The position numbers were made by a program, and so were the translations under genes. Positions 1 to 11,700 of a DNA stretch of 64,000 nucleotides are shown one piece after another. This DNA comes from Brachypodius melanocephalos (taxonomy: Eukaryota > Chordata > Aves > Passeriformes > Pycnonotidae). Position 1 is the first letter of the stretch, and each line of letters starts with the position of its first letter. The notes under the pieces are model-generated. The model was not told where the DNA came from and did not search any database. It saw only the letters and a program-made list of their open reading frames with translations. The DNA is taken from the NCBI GenBank assembly GCA_013398615.1, contig VZSR01003807.1:2141180-2205179 (forward strand), in the 5' to 3' direction.

Positions 1-238
1 CCGCAGCGCCTCCTCCGCGGCAGATGAGCTTGTGCTTCTTCCAGTCCTGGCGCTGGTGCTCCTTGCTGCAGTAGAAGGAGCTGCGGCAGCGCCCGCACCG
101 CAGCAGGTTCTCCATCTTCCCGCACAGCTCGCAGTACTGCCGGTCCCGCTCGCTACTGCTGTTGCTGCTGCTGCCGCCGCCGCTGCTGCCGCCGCTGCTC
201 TCGCCCTGACCGGCGCCTCCGCCGCTGTCATTCGCCAT
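1..238 (-). CDS. EGLN1: EGLN1 (PHD2) HIF prolyl hydroxylase, 5' part of exon 1, truncated by window edge
   Basis: Reading the minus strand from the ATG at 238-236 gives 79 codons that run off the window. The protein opens MANDSGGGAGQGESS, then a Ser/Gly/Asn-rich stretch (residues 14-29), then a MYND zinc finger at about residues 36-73. The finger ligands C36, C39, C48, C51, C57, H61, H69 and C73 are all present. The finger (for example YCELCGKMENLLRC, QRQDWKKHKL) is nearly identical to human PHD2. EGLN1 hydroxylates HIF-alpha prolines using O2, 2-oxoglutarate and Fe(II); the catalytic domain lies further left, outside the window. The MYND finger of PHD2 is known to bind PXLE-motif proteins of the HSP90 pathway such as p23. 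Relative to human, the segment before the finger is 15 residues longer. The start is supported by the match to the human N-terminus and by the CpG-island context. Confidence 0.96.
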   Translation of the reverse strand, partial: MANDSGGGAGQGESSGGSSGGGSSSNSSSERDRQYCELCGKMENLLRCGRCRSSFYCSKEHQRQDWKKHKLICRGGGAA

Positions 239-666
239 GGCGCTGGTGGTGCCGCCGCAGCCCCGCTCCGCCGGGTTGTGTTATGTAAGGAGGCGGGCGG
301 GAGCGGCGCTAACGCGGGCCCCCGCCCGGCCGCGCGGGGAGGGAGCGCTCACTGCATCATGGCCGCCCGGCTCCAGCTCCGCCGCGGCCCCCGCCGCCTC
401 CGCCGGCCCGCGGCCTCCTCCGGCGTGCGGGGGCCCGCGCCGCCCTCCCTGCGCCGCTAACGCTGCTTAGCGCCGCCTCATCGCCGCCCCGCCGGCGGCG
501 GAACGGCCGAAGGGGAGCGCGGTGGCGCGGTGCGGAGCTGTCTTCCGCTCCCCGCCGGCCTCTGCCCGGTGCAGCACGGGCCGGCGCGGCCACCGCCTCT
601 GCCCACCGCGCCTCCGCCGCTGTGCCGGGGCGAGGAGGAGGAGGCGCCACTCTAGCGGCCCGCTGT

Positions 667-733
667 GCACGTACGCCACTTCCAGCCCGCCAGCGCCGCC
701 GGCACGTCAGGCGGGCGTGGCCGGGCGGGCGTG
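667..733 (-). promoter_or_regulatory. Cluster of HIF-type RCGTG cores upstream of EGLN1
   Basis: On the minus strand GGCGTACGTGCACAGC surrounds an ACGTG core at 668-672, about 430 bp upstream of the EGLN1 ATG. A second minus-strand ACGTG lies at 703-707. GCGTG cores on the plus strand lie at 715-719 and 729-733. RCGTG is the HIF-1 binding core. A functional hypoxia-response element in the CpG-island promoter of human EGLN1 has been described, and the TACGTGC form and its distance from the ATG fit that element. HIF binding at this site is inferred. Confidence 0.62.
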
Positions 734-738
734 GCCGG
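711..738 (+). repeat. Perfect 14-bp tandem duplication with GC/CACCC boxes
   Basis: The unit GCGGGCGTGGCCGG occurs at 711-724 and again, identical, at 725-738. Each copy contains GGGCGTGGCC, a form bound by Sp1/KLF factors, and a GCGTG core. It lies inside the EGLN1 CpG-island promoter, immediately beside the minus-strand HIF-type sites. Confidence 0.75.
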
Positions 739-3700
739 CCCTGGGCTGGCCGCGTCGTCCGCGCCGCTGCGTGGGGGGCTGCGAGGCGCCGCCGCAGCCA
801 CGGGTCTGGCCCCGGGCTCACGGACAGGTCTCGGGCCGGGCCGGCCGCAGTGCTCCCGTAGGAATGGCGCCTTTCCCCCATACGACGAGCGCGGCCTTTC
901 CGGCAGGGACAGCGGGGAAACTGCTGGGGTTGTCACCGGTGTGGGCTGCCGGTGCCGCCCCGTCGTCGCTGGGCAGGTCGCTAATCTGAGGGTGCCCATG
1001 ACCCCGGTAGCGAGCTACCCCGCTGCCCCTCCGGGGTGTGGACCTGCCGCAGGTGAGGCGGGGGCACCGAGGAGCGGCGGGTGGAAGCTGGGCACTGGCT
1101 TCAATGACAGGCACGGTGGCGGAGGACGCACCACCGGCTACAGTGGAGAGCCGGGTTTTGTCACTCCCGTAGGCCCCAAAATACTCCCGCGGGATTGCTG
1201 GTAAAGCGGGAGAGACATGTGCTGTCTCCTTCACATATAACACGTGGCTTGCGTCCCGCCTAACGGGGTGGCAATGAAGGCCGGAGCTAGGCTGATTAAG
1301 AAAAGAAAAAGCAAAAAGCAGGAAGAAGGAGCCAGTTGATGTAGCTGCCAAAACCAGGCGAGGCCAGGAGTTGAGGCCTGTGCTGTGATGAACATGGCAA
1401 AGTCCCTGACAGGAAAAAGGAAGCTCGTTTGGCAGAGCAGTGCTGGTGGAGGGACAAAGGTCTCAGCTCAGTCACGTCGGTTGTCAGAAGCCACAGAGGG
1501 ATCTGTACTCCTCTGAGGTGATGTTTAAGCTTCCACTGATCCGATTAACTGTGGCTTTGCTTGCTTGTGGTATAGTTTAGGAAAGTGGAGTGTATTCTGC
1601 AGTTTCCTGTAGTGCAGCCCAACACAGTAGTCGGTGCTTCAGAGCCGTGTGGTGTGGCAGAGCAATGATTCCTCCTGGGCCGGGTGTTCTCGCACTCATC
1701 TTTTCTGAGAACCATTTGGTGAACAGGGAGTATCGCTCCGTGGGCTGGGCTGGTGAGACGCGATGCATACCGTCGGTCTGCGCTGCCTGTAAGTTAAGCA
1801 AATCCATTCTAAAGTCCAAGAAGTTTAGAATACATGAGCCAATATACAGATCATGAGGTAGAAAGGTGAAATGAGTCCTCTGGCTGCCACAGGACTTCAT
1901 ATGACTTTGGAGAAGTGATTTGTTCTCTGCCACTGTAGAAGAGGAATACTAATGCTTTTGCTTCTCACTGGCTTTTGTGAGGTTTAGCACTGTAATAAAC
2001 TTGTATTATAGTGAGATGACTTTATGTATGCAATTAAAATGGTTTAGTTATTATCTCTCCTCTAGAACTGGATTTAAGATTGATTGACATAGTAATAAGG
2101 CTTGGAGGAATGTTAGGCACTGAGTTTACTATGTGAAGGATGTAGGAGAAACAAAGTGTACCAAGGCTACAAGTGCCTTGTGGTAACATACATGAAAAAT
2201 GAGAAGGAAAACCGGGGTGGGTTATTAGAAAGGCAAAAGGAATACTGAGGGGACAAGGTCATGAAAGCCCAGTGGATAAAATTTCAAGGTGAATGTGACT
2301 AATGAGCTCCAAGGGTGAATTAAAACAACAACAACCACCAAAGGAAAGGAAAAAAAAAAAGGTGGCAAATGAACTGGAAAAGATGGAAACTAAAAACAAA
2401 ATTCCAGATTAGTAATCTCTTTGTGGTAAGGGCAGAAGGAAGTGGATTAAAACCATATTTTAAATCCAGAACATGAAGTGGACAGATTTTTAATGTACGT
2501 TTAATGAGAGTTTTTCCTTCAACTATAGGTATATGAGGTATGTCAAAAATATTAGGCTTAGGCATTCCTCTAGCATGCTTTAAGATTAATTCAGTTGATT
2601 TCCTTGGACTTGCAGCATTGTTAAACTGGGCTAAATGAGAAGCAAGTCAAGGCTGTTATTTTCAAAAACTTGAGAAATGCAAATAGTGGTATTCAGGTAG
2701 ATAGAAACTGAAGAGTTAAAGATCTTTTGCATTTGTTGTGTACTCCTTCAGCAAACACAATGGAGATGAAAGTCACAGACTTGAAACTCAATCATCCAAC
2801 CATGAAACGACTAAGAGAAAGACCAAGGCACAAATATGGTGCCTGGCTAAAATCTAATGATAGTTATTAATTTACAGGCTAATTTGGCTTCAAAAGTCTT
2901 TTGTTCTTTCCCTCTCTTTTCTACATGTCTTTTGGGATGCAATTAAAGGTTTGCATATTAGTTTTTCACATTTGCTAATGTGCTAAGCTACCTCAGGTAA
3001 TCTCGACGTCAAACTGTTTCACAGCATGGTCGATAGAAATACCAAGTTCAACAAAATCCATCTCTGGGTGTATGAAGCATTTGCCTTATTATTGCAGCAC
3101 TGCACCAGTGACACAAAACTTAATGAAGGTTGTTTTACAGTGACAAAGCTGTGTTGAGGTGGTAGGGAAACTTACAAAGACAATGTGTATTTGTATTACA
3201 ATATTGTCTGTAACAGACAGGTAGAAATGTTTTCCAAGCATATAAGACTCTATTCATTGCCAAAGAGCTTGTTCGTTAAAAGACAGTGTAAGGACAAAGC
3301 ACAACAAAAAGTGACACATGGTATACAAAGTAAAATGATCAATATGATGCTTGCCAGAACACAGGAGGAAGGGACTTCCTTCTCTTTCATTTCAGCTGAT
3401 TACTCTTCACTTGGTCCCTAGAGTGGCCTTTCTAAGATAGCTAATTTCTTGTCTGTGTCAGTGAATGCTGGAAAAGAGCTTTACTGGTGACTACGTAATG
3501 ATGAGACATACTGCTTTGCAGAGAATGCACTAAAAGTCTTTAAACACCAGTCATGATGAGGATGTTGGGGGATAAACTTAGTGCAAGGTTATAGTTTTTT
3601 GTTACCACTTAGATATGGATCTGATATGTTTGTTAGAAAGAGGGGAAAAAAAAGGTTGGTCAATGAATAACTTTTCTGTTTTTATTAAGTAGTAATAATA

Positions 3701-6073
3701 GCTGCATGTATACCATGCTTTAGATAGTTTGTGTACTGCGGCGCTGAGATTATGTAAGCAACCAAAAAAGAATCTTTGAAGCCTGGGGAGAAGGGGAATG
3801 CAGAGTAACAAGATTATAGAAGGTTACAAAGTCAGCTTAGAAATACAGTTGAAATGAAAAGTGATCTCATGTTGAGATAGTTTTGTTGTGAATGGGAAAA
3901 AGTGCTCGGACTCCAGGCTAAGCTTTTCATTGCTGCCAGTAGGCCTCTTGGAAGTTACATGTGCTCCTGAGGTGGGTGGTAGCACTGGGCATCAGTGAGA
4001 CAGATGCATGTCCACAACAGCATCATAATTAAAAGTCACAACTTGGGGGCTTGTAGCATTTGCTCTCCTCCACCCAGACAACTCCCACCATGTTCTTCAG
4101 CCTGACTGCTGCTATTCCACCTAGACCATTATTCACTGGTCTCAACGGTGCCATTTTTTAAGCTCACTTTTCATACTAGCAAGTGAACTGTAACAGGTTT
4201 GCAGATTTTCCAAATCAGAGGAGAGAACTTGTCTGGATTGGATTCTCTGTTAAACTCACTTCCTTTCTAATCAGGACAAAGTGTGCAGAGTACATCCACA
4301 AGGCTATGCAAGTACTCCTTTGTTGAATGCATGCTCTTTTCCTGAGGTACTCAAAGGGTTAGCATGGTTTGTTTATCTCCCAGATACCTCCCCTGGCCCC
4401 TGTTTCTGCAAAGCAAGGAAAGGGTCACCCAGTAGAGGCGATCTGGAAGGTGTGGGGTTATTGCCTGGCGGGACTAGTGCCACCATTACAGAGGAGCACA
4501 TGACCAAACACAGGGTCCCCGCAAATCATTTGGGCAGCATAACTGAAGAGGTCTCAGAACTTTGCAAGATCCAGGCTTTGATATGCCAAGAACTTGGTGT
4601 TTTCCACAGTATGAAGTGGGAAAGGGCGCTTGGGACAACAGAGAATTTGGCTCAAAGTCCTGAAAATAATCTGCAGTACCCTGTACCATTTCTCATTCTG
4701 CTTACTGCTTGTTGATGCCATTGTACAGTTTCTCTAAAAGGTTTTGCTGAAATTACAGTGATAGAATAAGTTGGTTGTTTATCACTGAATATCATAATGG
4801 TCTAATGTTTAAAAGAAAAAACCTTTCATTATAATCTGAGTTTATAAGTGTTGGACTAAATTATAAGGAGTATTCTCAGCTACTCTATGTAAACTTCTGT
4901 TTAATGCTGTCTTTAATATTATGAGATTCCTCCAGGCTGTTTAACTAAAATCGGTTTTGCTGTTCCTGAATCTGTCTGAAATTATATGCATTTTCATATC
5001 TGGGAATATAGCCTATTTTTATTACACCAAAAATATCACCAGGGTTGATCCAGAGTAATTAATACCTACTAAAATTTTTGTCTACTGTAATAATTTTATT
5101 CATGTTTAAGACAAATTAATTACGCTACTGAAATACAAAACAATGGGGTTTTTTTTCTTTTTAGCTGAAAATTCTCCTTCCAGATGTCTGTATCTGTAAA
5201 GCTATGGAAATGCAGCATAGCTTAGAAAATGCTCAAGACCAACTCATTCCAGTTTTGTCCTCATTTTAAACTTTGTACCATGGAAAGTTCAAAAGCTTTT
5301 TTTCACATTGTTTGTGAGATTTCTCCAGAGGGAGTATTTCTGGCTTTGGTTAGAAAAGAACTCCCTGTCTTGCTAAAGATTGACAATTACGTACATTTTT
5401 GGCCTCTAACTTAAGCAAGCCAGCAGGCCTTCAGCGTGCTTAAAGTCCATTATGAATAGAAAAATTCTTTTAAAGAGCATTTTTTAAACCCATTTGAAAT
5501 TCATGTACTGATACAGCAATAAGCAGTTTTGGGGGGAAAAAAAGAGAGATTCCTGTTTTATCTGTATGTAGGTCAAATTTTTCTGAACTGCTCCAGAAAC
5601 TTTTCTTGATTTTGGTGCAGACAAGTCTTCCAGAGTGAGAACAGAGGACTCCAACATAAAGAAAGCCCAGCACTTCATAGCAGCACAATCACAAAAAGAT
5701 CTGTTCATTCTGCATCTGATGTGTGCTTCCTGCCCCTCTGTCATCATGATTCAGCATGGTGACATGCTGAAAGATCATTAAGGTGGAAACAATGCCGAGC
5801 AGTGTTAGGATGATGTGACCTGCCACCATTATTTTGTGTGTACCTGATTTATTGCACATCATATTTTCTCTTTCCTCATCTTTCGGCTGCCAGGCACGTA
5901 GTTCTTACTTCTGCCAGTGCCTGGTCTTGTACTTGGAAAAGAGAACAGCGATGCCCTGGGGTGTAGGCAAGGACAGTTTGCCTCTGCCCCTTGGTTTGGG
6001 AAGCTTGAGAATACCTCAGCTCATGCTTTGCAATATATCATGTTATTTAATCAGTTACAAAGTCTCCACGTTT

Positions 6074-6118
6074 GGTGTTTTTTGAGGTTTTTTTGGGGTT
6101 GTTTGTTTGTTTGTTTTT
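6074..6118 (+). repeat. G/T-rich low-complexity tract with GTTT repeats
   Basis: Runs of T broken by short G runs lead into four to five GTTT units at about 6100-6118. Similar G/T-only tracts recur elsewhere in the window. Confidence 0.7.
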
Positions 6119-6680
6119 CCCTGATTACCTAGCCACAGTTACCTAGAGTTCAAGAGAGGAACTCAAGAAGTGTTCCTTGAAACTATGAAGACAGAATTGT
6201 TGTAAACCTGGACATTTTACCTTTGGGTGAAGATGCAGTTTCTTTTCCCTTTCTCCAGATGACTAGCACAATTTCTGATACCCCTTAAACTCTTTTTCTT
6301 ATGGAGGCACTTGTACAAGGAGGGGAGATTCCAAGAAAACAGTGAGCTTAAAACATTTGCTGCTATGAAAGCAGAGACCTGTCTCAGTAATTTAAGAGAG
6401 GAAGGAAAAGATAATAGTGAGTTAGGTTTTGAGCTGATAAGACTGACTAGGTGGTATTCCTCAATAACACTAAGTGGTTTAATTTTTGGGGTTTTTTTGG
6501 TGAGGCAGTTTCTTGAGAAGAATGGGGACAGGCTTAATTTCTGTTTGTTTTTAGAGTGAACAATGGTGTCCTCCCTCTTTTCTTGAACAACGTGGATACA
6601 ATATTACAGCTCGTATTTTGTTGAAACTATAGAAGTAGCACATCTGTCCCAAAGAGCTCTCCTGTGCCAGGGCTGGCTAC

Positions 6681-6700
6681 AGACACACACACACACAGAC
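6681..6700 (+). repeat. CA dinucleotide microsatellite
   Basis: A short (CA)n run of about seven units, interrupted by GA at its edges, in intergenic DNA. Confidence 0.75.
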
Positions 6701-8761
6701 ACAAGCACTGTGAGCCTGAACCCGAGTCACCACAATCCAGGTGGACTCAGTATCGTGTTTTCTATCACTACCCATTTTTCCTTCTGCCAGGACAGTGCCT
6801 GTGTTCCCATGCCCTCCTCTGATGCATTACACAATGCTCTCCTGCCGTTGCACCCTTCAGTGTCTACACCATCCCAAGGGCTTTGTGATGTCTATTCTTG
6901 CATTTCCATTCTCAAAGACACAGCATTTTACTCCTTCTGTTTGCTTTCAGTGCTCCTCTGGTGCCTTTCTTCAACACTTTCTTCAGTTGTGGCTCATTTA
7001 AGACATGGTGTTGTGTTGCTGCTACCAGAAAGGGTGATTCTGCTCCCTCCAGAGCCATTCTCCTTGGCATTCTCTTGTCAAGCCCTTTGGTGAGTCAGTT
7101 CAAGAGAGTAGTTTTCTGTTGGATTAACAAGTTGGATCAGCTTACTGAGTGGTTTGATGTGGTGTGAGAGAGGGTGTGGACCAGCAGGGCCAGGAGTCAG
7201 GGAGGGAAAAGCAGGACCACCCAAGTCAGAATAGTGAGCTGCCTCAGTCATGTAATGTAACTTCACTCTTATTTACATCACATCGTGTAACTCAACCCAT
7301 TTCTACTTTCTCTCTTCTCTAATGAAGAGAAGCTTTTCATTTTGAAACTGTATTGAGGGAATCAGCAGATCCAGAGTGCAGGAGATTCCATACCAAGACA
7401 GGATAATGGTTAGCATCAACTTATACTGCTGTCTAAGGATGCAAGGAGAGGTGTTTCAGGTGGTGCAAACAGTATGCCAGGGACTCTGATTTTGTAAGAT
7501 TTTGTTTGTTTCTTTGTTTTTCTTTTCAGGTTTTAGTAGTTGAAACCTTCTGGCTATTTATGGTAATAGTTATTAATATTTTAGAATCGAACAAATATGG
7601 TATTGTGATTTTGATACACACTCATTATGATGGTGTTCTCTGTCTTATTCTTCCTATGCTAACAAGCACAACCCTCTGTGCAAATACTCTGACTAATACA
7701 AGGGTAAGGTATTTCATCATGTTTTAAAGCATATCCCAAGCAATTCATACCAAGGGCAGATATTTACTAAACCAGGAATGTTAGTAGTAGTGGATATACA
7801 ATAATTTAAATTCTCATATTATGATAATTGTTTTCTCCTCCCTGCATGATCTAAACTGACACTTCATTTTCTCTCTTTCAATGGGCCTTGAGATGACATG
7901 TGCTGTTCATGAATCCACTGAAACATAATGTTGGAATTGTACATTGGAGAGCTTGTATAAAGCAGTACTGAAATATTAAGTCCTGGAAAATTAGGTTTCC
8001 AAGGATTTTGTGCAAGTGCACAGCTGAATTTGTATTATTAACATCCTTGTTTTGTGTTTAGAGTGATAGTAAGTGCTGCAGAGCTGTAATTAGTCCTGGG
8101 TCGAGATTGAGTCTTGCTATCATTCTGCATCAGTTTGTTACTGTTAGAGTCACCTGAACCTGTTCTTTGCTCATCCAGTCAGCTAATTAGTGACTTAGGG
8201 GAAAAGGTAGCATTTATTGCTACTAGAAGAAATGGCCCTTTATTTTTATGCAGAAGCAAAAAACAGCTCAAGAAGCAACTTGCTCCTTCTACATCCACTT
8301 ACAGTGCAAAGCACCGTGATAATGCTTATCTCATCAGGAGGTGGATTTCACTTTTTTTCTTCCTTTCCTGTTGCATTAGGCTTATATTTTCTTCCTAGAA
8401 TTATTCTCTCTTTTTTGTTGTTGTTTCAGGTGTGTTTTGTTGTTTGTTCATTTGTTTGTGTCAGGGGGTATGTTTGTACCCTCAGATTGTTGGTAATACT
8501 GGGACCGTGTTCAGGAGTCTTCATTAAAAAGCAAATTCCTAAAAAGGATTTCTCCTTTATATTAGAGCTTCCTCACTATGTGATTGACTTCTGACTGTAG
8601 GGGATAGGCAGACGATAGATGAAGACTGTCCTCACCTATTTACCAAATTGTTCAGATGGTTGTTGAAATTTGTGTGGGAGGCAACACTCCTCCCTTTGTA
8701 CAAACACATCCTCCAATAAAAGCCATGTGCTGTGGGCAAAAGTAGTCAAGGGCTTGCTGCC

Positions 8762-8781
8762 TTTTTTTTTTTTTTTTTTTT
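8762..8781 (+). repeat. Poly(T) tract, 20 T
   Basis: An uninterrupted run of 20 T. It could be a reverse-oriented poly(A) remnant of a retroposed sequence, but no recognisable element body flanks it. Confidence 0.85.
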
Positions 8782-11700
8782 GAATAAACAGAAACTTACC
8801 AGTTTCAGAGGCTGAACATGGCTAGCTCATATACACACACAGAGACTGTATTTGAATATGCCCATCCTGTGAACCCAGCCTGACTCCTACCTTATTTTAG
8901 CTACAGCTACAGCCATTTATCCATTATTTTAAAGCATATTCTGTATTTAACTTGTGACATGTGTAAAAGAAATGCTGAATCATGTCTTTGTGGAGCAACA
9001 CGCAGCAGCGCATTTGTTAATGGAACAATATTTTTGATTTAAAAATATCACCTTCAATCTTTTAAGGAAAAACCACACCACAAAGCTAAAACAAGTTTTT
9101 CCTCTCTGTTATCTTATGATAGCACTGAATCGCAGACCTAGGACAAAAATCAATTGAGAATATGGGTTCATGGTAGAGAATCTGTCCCAACCATGTCAGG
9201 AAGAAAAGTTTTCAGAAGTTCATAAATGCCAATGTATAACATCAAACACATGCCTGGTGCAGTACATACTGTACTGCAGAGTTTTAGTGATTGTTAGATT
9301 CCAGGCAAAGCTCTAAAGCAAGGTGCAAGCTTGTTTCCCTTTGTAAGCCTTCAGAGCTGCTAGATGTGAGCTCTTCCAGAAAACTCTCTGGAAACTTTCA
9401 TCTAGCCTCAATGCTCTATAAATAGAGGAGGTCTTCATCCCTGAGGAGGTTTTGCAATGTCGTTGTGTCGGGGAATGCTGAGCTCTCATGGAGGCAGGGG
9501 AAGCAGAGTTGTGGAGTAGTGTGGTGGGACCAGGAGGGGGAACAGGATCTCCTCCATTGTGAGATAAGGTGTGAGTATAGGTTGAGAGGAGAATAATTAA
9601 GATGTAAGGCTCTTTCCAAAAATGTGTGTGGAGGAAGAAATTCCCTTAGATGCTATACAGAAACTACTGCCAGCAGTGTGGAAAATGCAGCCACAGTGAC
9701 TGTCAGCTGCAAATGACAGAAAAGAATACCTGCCTAAATCAGTCAAGAAACACTCCTGAAGGGGGGATCTTTCCCTCCCCACCACAAATGGAGAAATGGT
9801 TTCACTGGGACCAGTGAATACAGCAATACATGCTGTAAGAAATGCTGTCATTTACAACATAGAAACTATTCAATGTTTCTGATGGACTGTCATGAGTGTA
9901 ATAATATGTGACAGAGTAACCACAAACATAACTCTGGACTAAATCTCAAGAGCAAAACACTTGGAATTTTGTTTCTAAAAAAAATGTAAATATAGAAGGA
10001 AACCAGGTGATTGTTACAGAAGCTAGAAGATTCTGACCTTCACTGAAAAGTGACCACTCTCACTTTTCATTAATGCAGGTCTCCTTGATCATGATGGCAG
10101 ATTAAAAAGCACTCTCTTCCAAAATTTAGCTACAGTGTATTTTTCAAGCTTTAGCTACAGTTTAAATATTAGGAGGTGGGGAATTTTGTTTGGGTAAAGT
10201 TTCATGTATTATTTTCAAAAGAAATAACTTTTAAAAATGGGATTGAAAAAGGAAAATTTCACTCTGACTTCTGATAGCTCAGCTTCATGGCAATATCAAG
10301 GTCTTGCATATTATACATTTGAAAGAGGCGTAATCCATTACTTGTTTGATTACTTTGGGGGGAAAAATCTGAAAATATAAAAAAGAGGCTTAATTTTGGC
10401 TGAGCTCAGTAATTTGGAGTGAACAAGGCTAATTTGGGAGACAATATTCATTCTACAGAAGAATGAAAAAATGAAAGCAAGCTATTTTCCTGCTTACAGA
10501 CTACATATTGAACACTGGTCTATAGATAAGTTATTGTTTGAACTCGAAGACTTTTGATATGCAATCTTTGAATGTTTTTCTTCCTGCCAGCAGAGTTTCG
10601 GAGTTAAGAGAAATCTTTATTTTCTTGATGTAAAAACAATATGGAAATAATATAGGAAAATTGAGCTATTGCCCTACAAGGCTATCATTCCTCTGTCTTC
10701 CTGAAAGTATCATCCAGGTACAATTTCTTTAAAAATGCTTGCGATTTCTGCATCTCTTTAAAGGGAGTGAGATGTGCTTTCTGTACCAGAACAATGCTTA
10801 CTTCTTTCAGTGTGCTGAAGTTTTATGGTAGAATTTTAAGACCAGACCTTAGACGGGATAGAATGCATGATACAAAGTGCTAATTGTAAGGTAAATTTAC
10901 AAGGGGAAAAACCTCACAAAACCGAAACTGATGACAAATCACTTGGTCATGTTTGGCTTCTAAGTAATCAGGACAAAATGTACAAATGGGAAGGGATTTC
11001 TAACAGTGTCATGCATTAGCTCCCAAAAACTTCCCTTTACTTTTTTAATTCCAGTGAGCAAGGTCATCCTCGCATATCCTAGCCTGCTGCAACTGAATCA
11101 TCTACTGCAATCTCAAAGGCCACAATGGAAAGAGTTTCTTCATGTAAACAAGCCTGTTTACACACACAAGAGAGAAGTAGTCACTCCAATGTTGGTGTAA
11201 TATCTCTCTGAGTAGCTTCTCAGACACCCTAAGGCTGTACTCTTGAAGTCGTGCACCCATAGCTGAGATGTCTACAGTGTTTTTAAGAATATTTTAACAT
11301 TTTGCTGAGTACCGAAATATATTTTTCATAAATTGCTCTGGCTCTGTGCTGTGTTGCTCTGAGAGTGCCTGAGAAAGCAGGGGGAGGCTAGAATTTGTTT
11401 TCAAGTGGTTTATTGACTATTAAACTCATAGCTAGAATAAAAGCAGCAGCAAATTACCTGATTTTTGTGTTACAACAGTGCACAGTCTCACCTTCTCCCT
11501 TCTTGCACTGTTTTCCTATGTAGGTCACTGTGCAGTGCAAGACTGTTGATTTACCAGATAATGTTTCCACACATTGCCCCAGACATGGTGATGACAGGCA
11601 GGTTTTCAGACTGTTTATGCAAATCACTAGTGTCTTGAGCCTACTCCTGGCACAAATTTTACCTTCCTCCTTGCTGATTTGGTGCCTGGTATGGCTTGCC

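Larger units (their letters stand above)
1..1200. promoter_or_regulatory. EGLN1: CpG island over EGLN1 exon 1 and promoter
   Basis: The first kilobase is very G+C-rich and dense in CpG, falling off gradually between about 1000 and 1250. It covers the EGLN1 start codon and several hundred bases upstream. No TATA box is evident, as is usual for CpG-island promoters. Several long ORFs in all frames (for example 357-881 minus and 665-1204 plus) reflect low stop-codon density in GC-rich DNA and are not genes. The transcription start cannot be fixed from sequence alone. Confidence 0.88.
1200..8760. other. EGLN1-TSNAX intergenic DNA, no gene recognised (part 1)
   Basis: This is A+T-richer DNA with frequent stops in all frames. 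The short ORFs present (up to about 144 codons) match no family I recognise and lack splice or codon-bias support. Visible low-complexity items are a purine run near 2338-2362, a CA tract at about 6681-6700, and G/T-rich tracts at 6074-6118 and 8411-8458. Promoter-distal EGLN1 regulatory sequence could be present but cannot be read out by eye. Confidence 0.6.

Noticed and set aside
818..1351. Minus-strand open frame upstream of EGLN1
   Set aside because: Lies in promoter CpG-island DNA, with no similarity to a known protein; other frames there are open as well.
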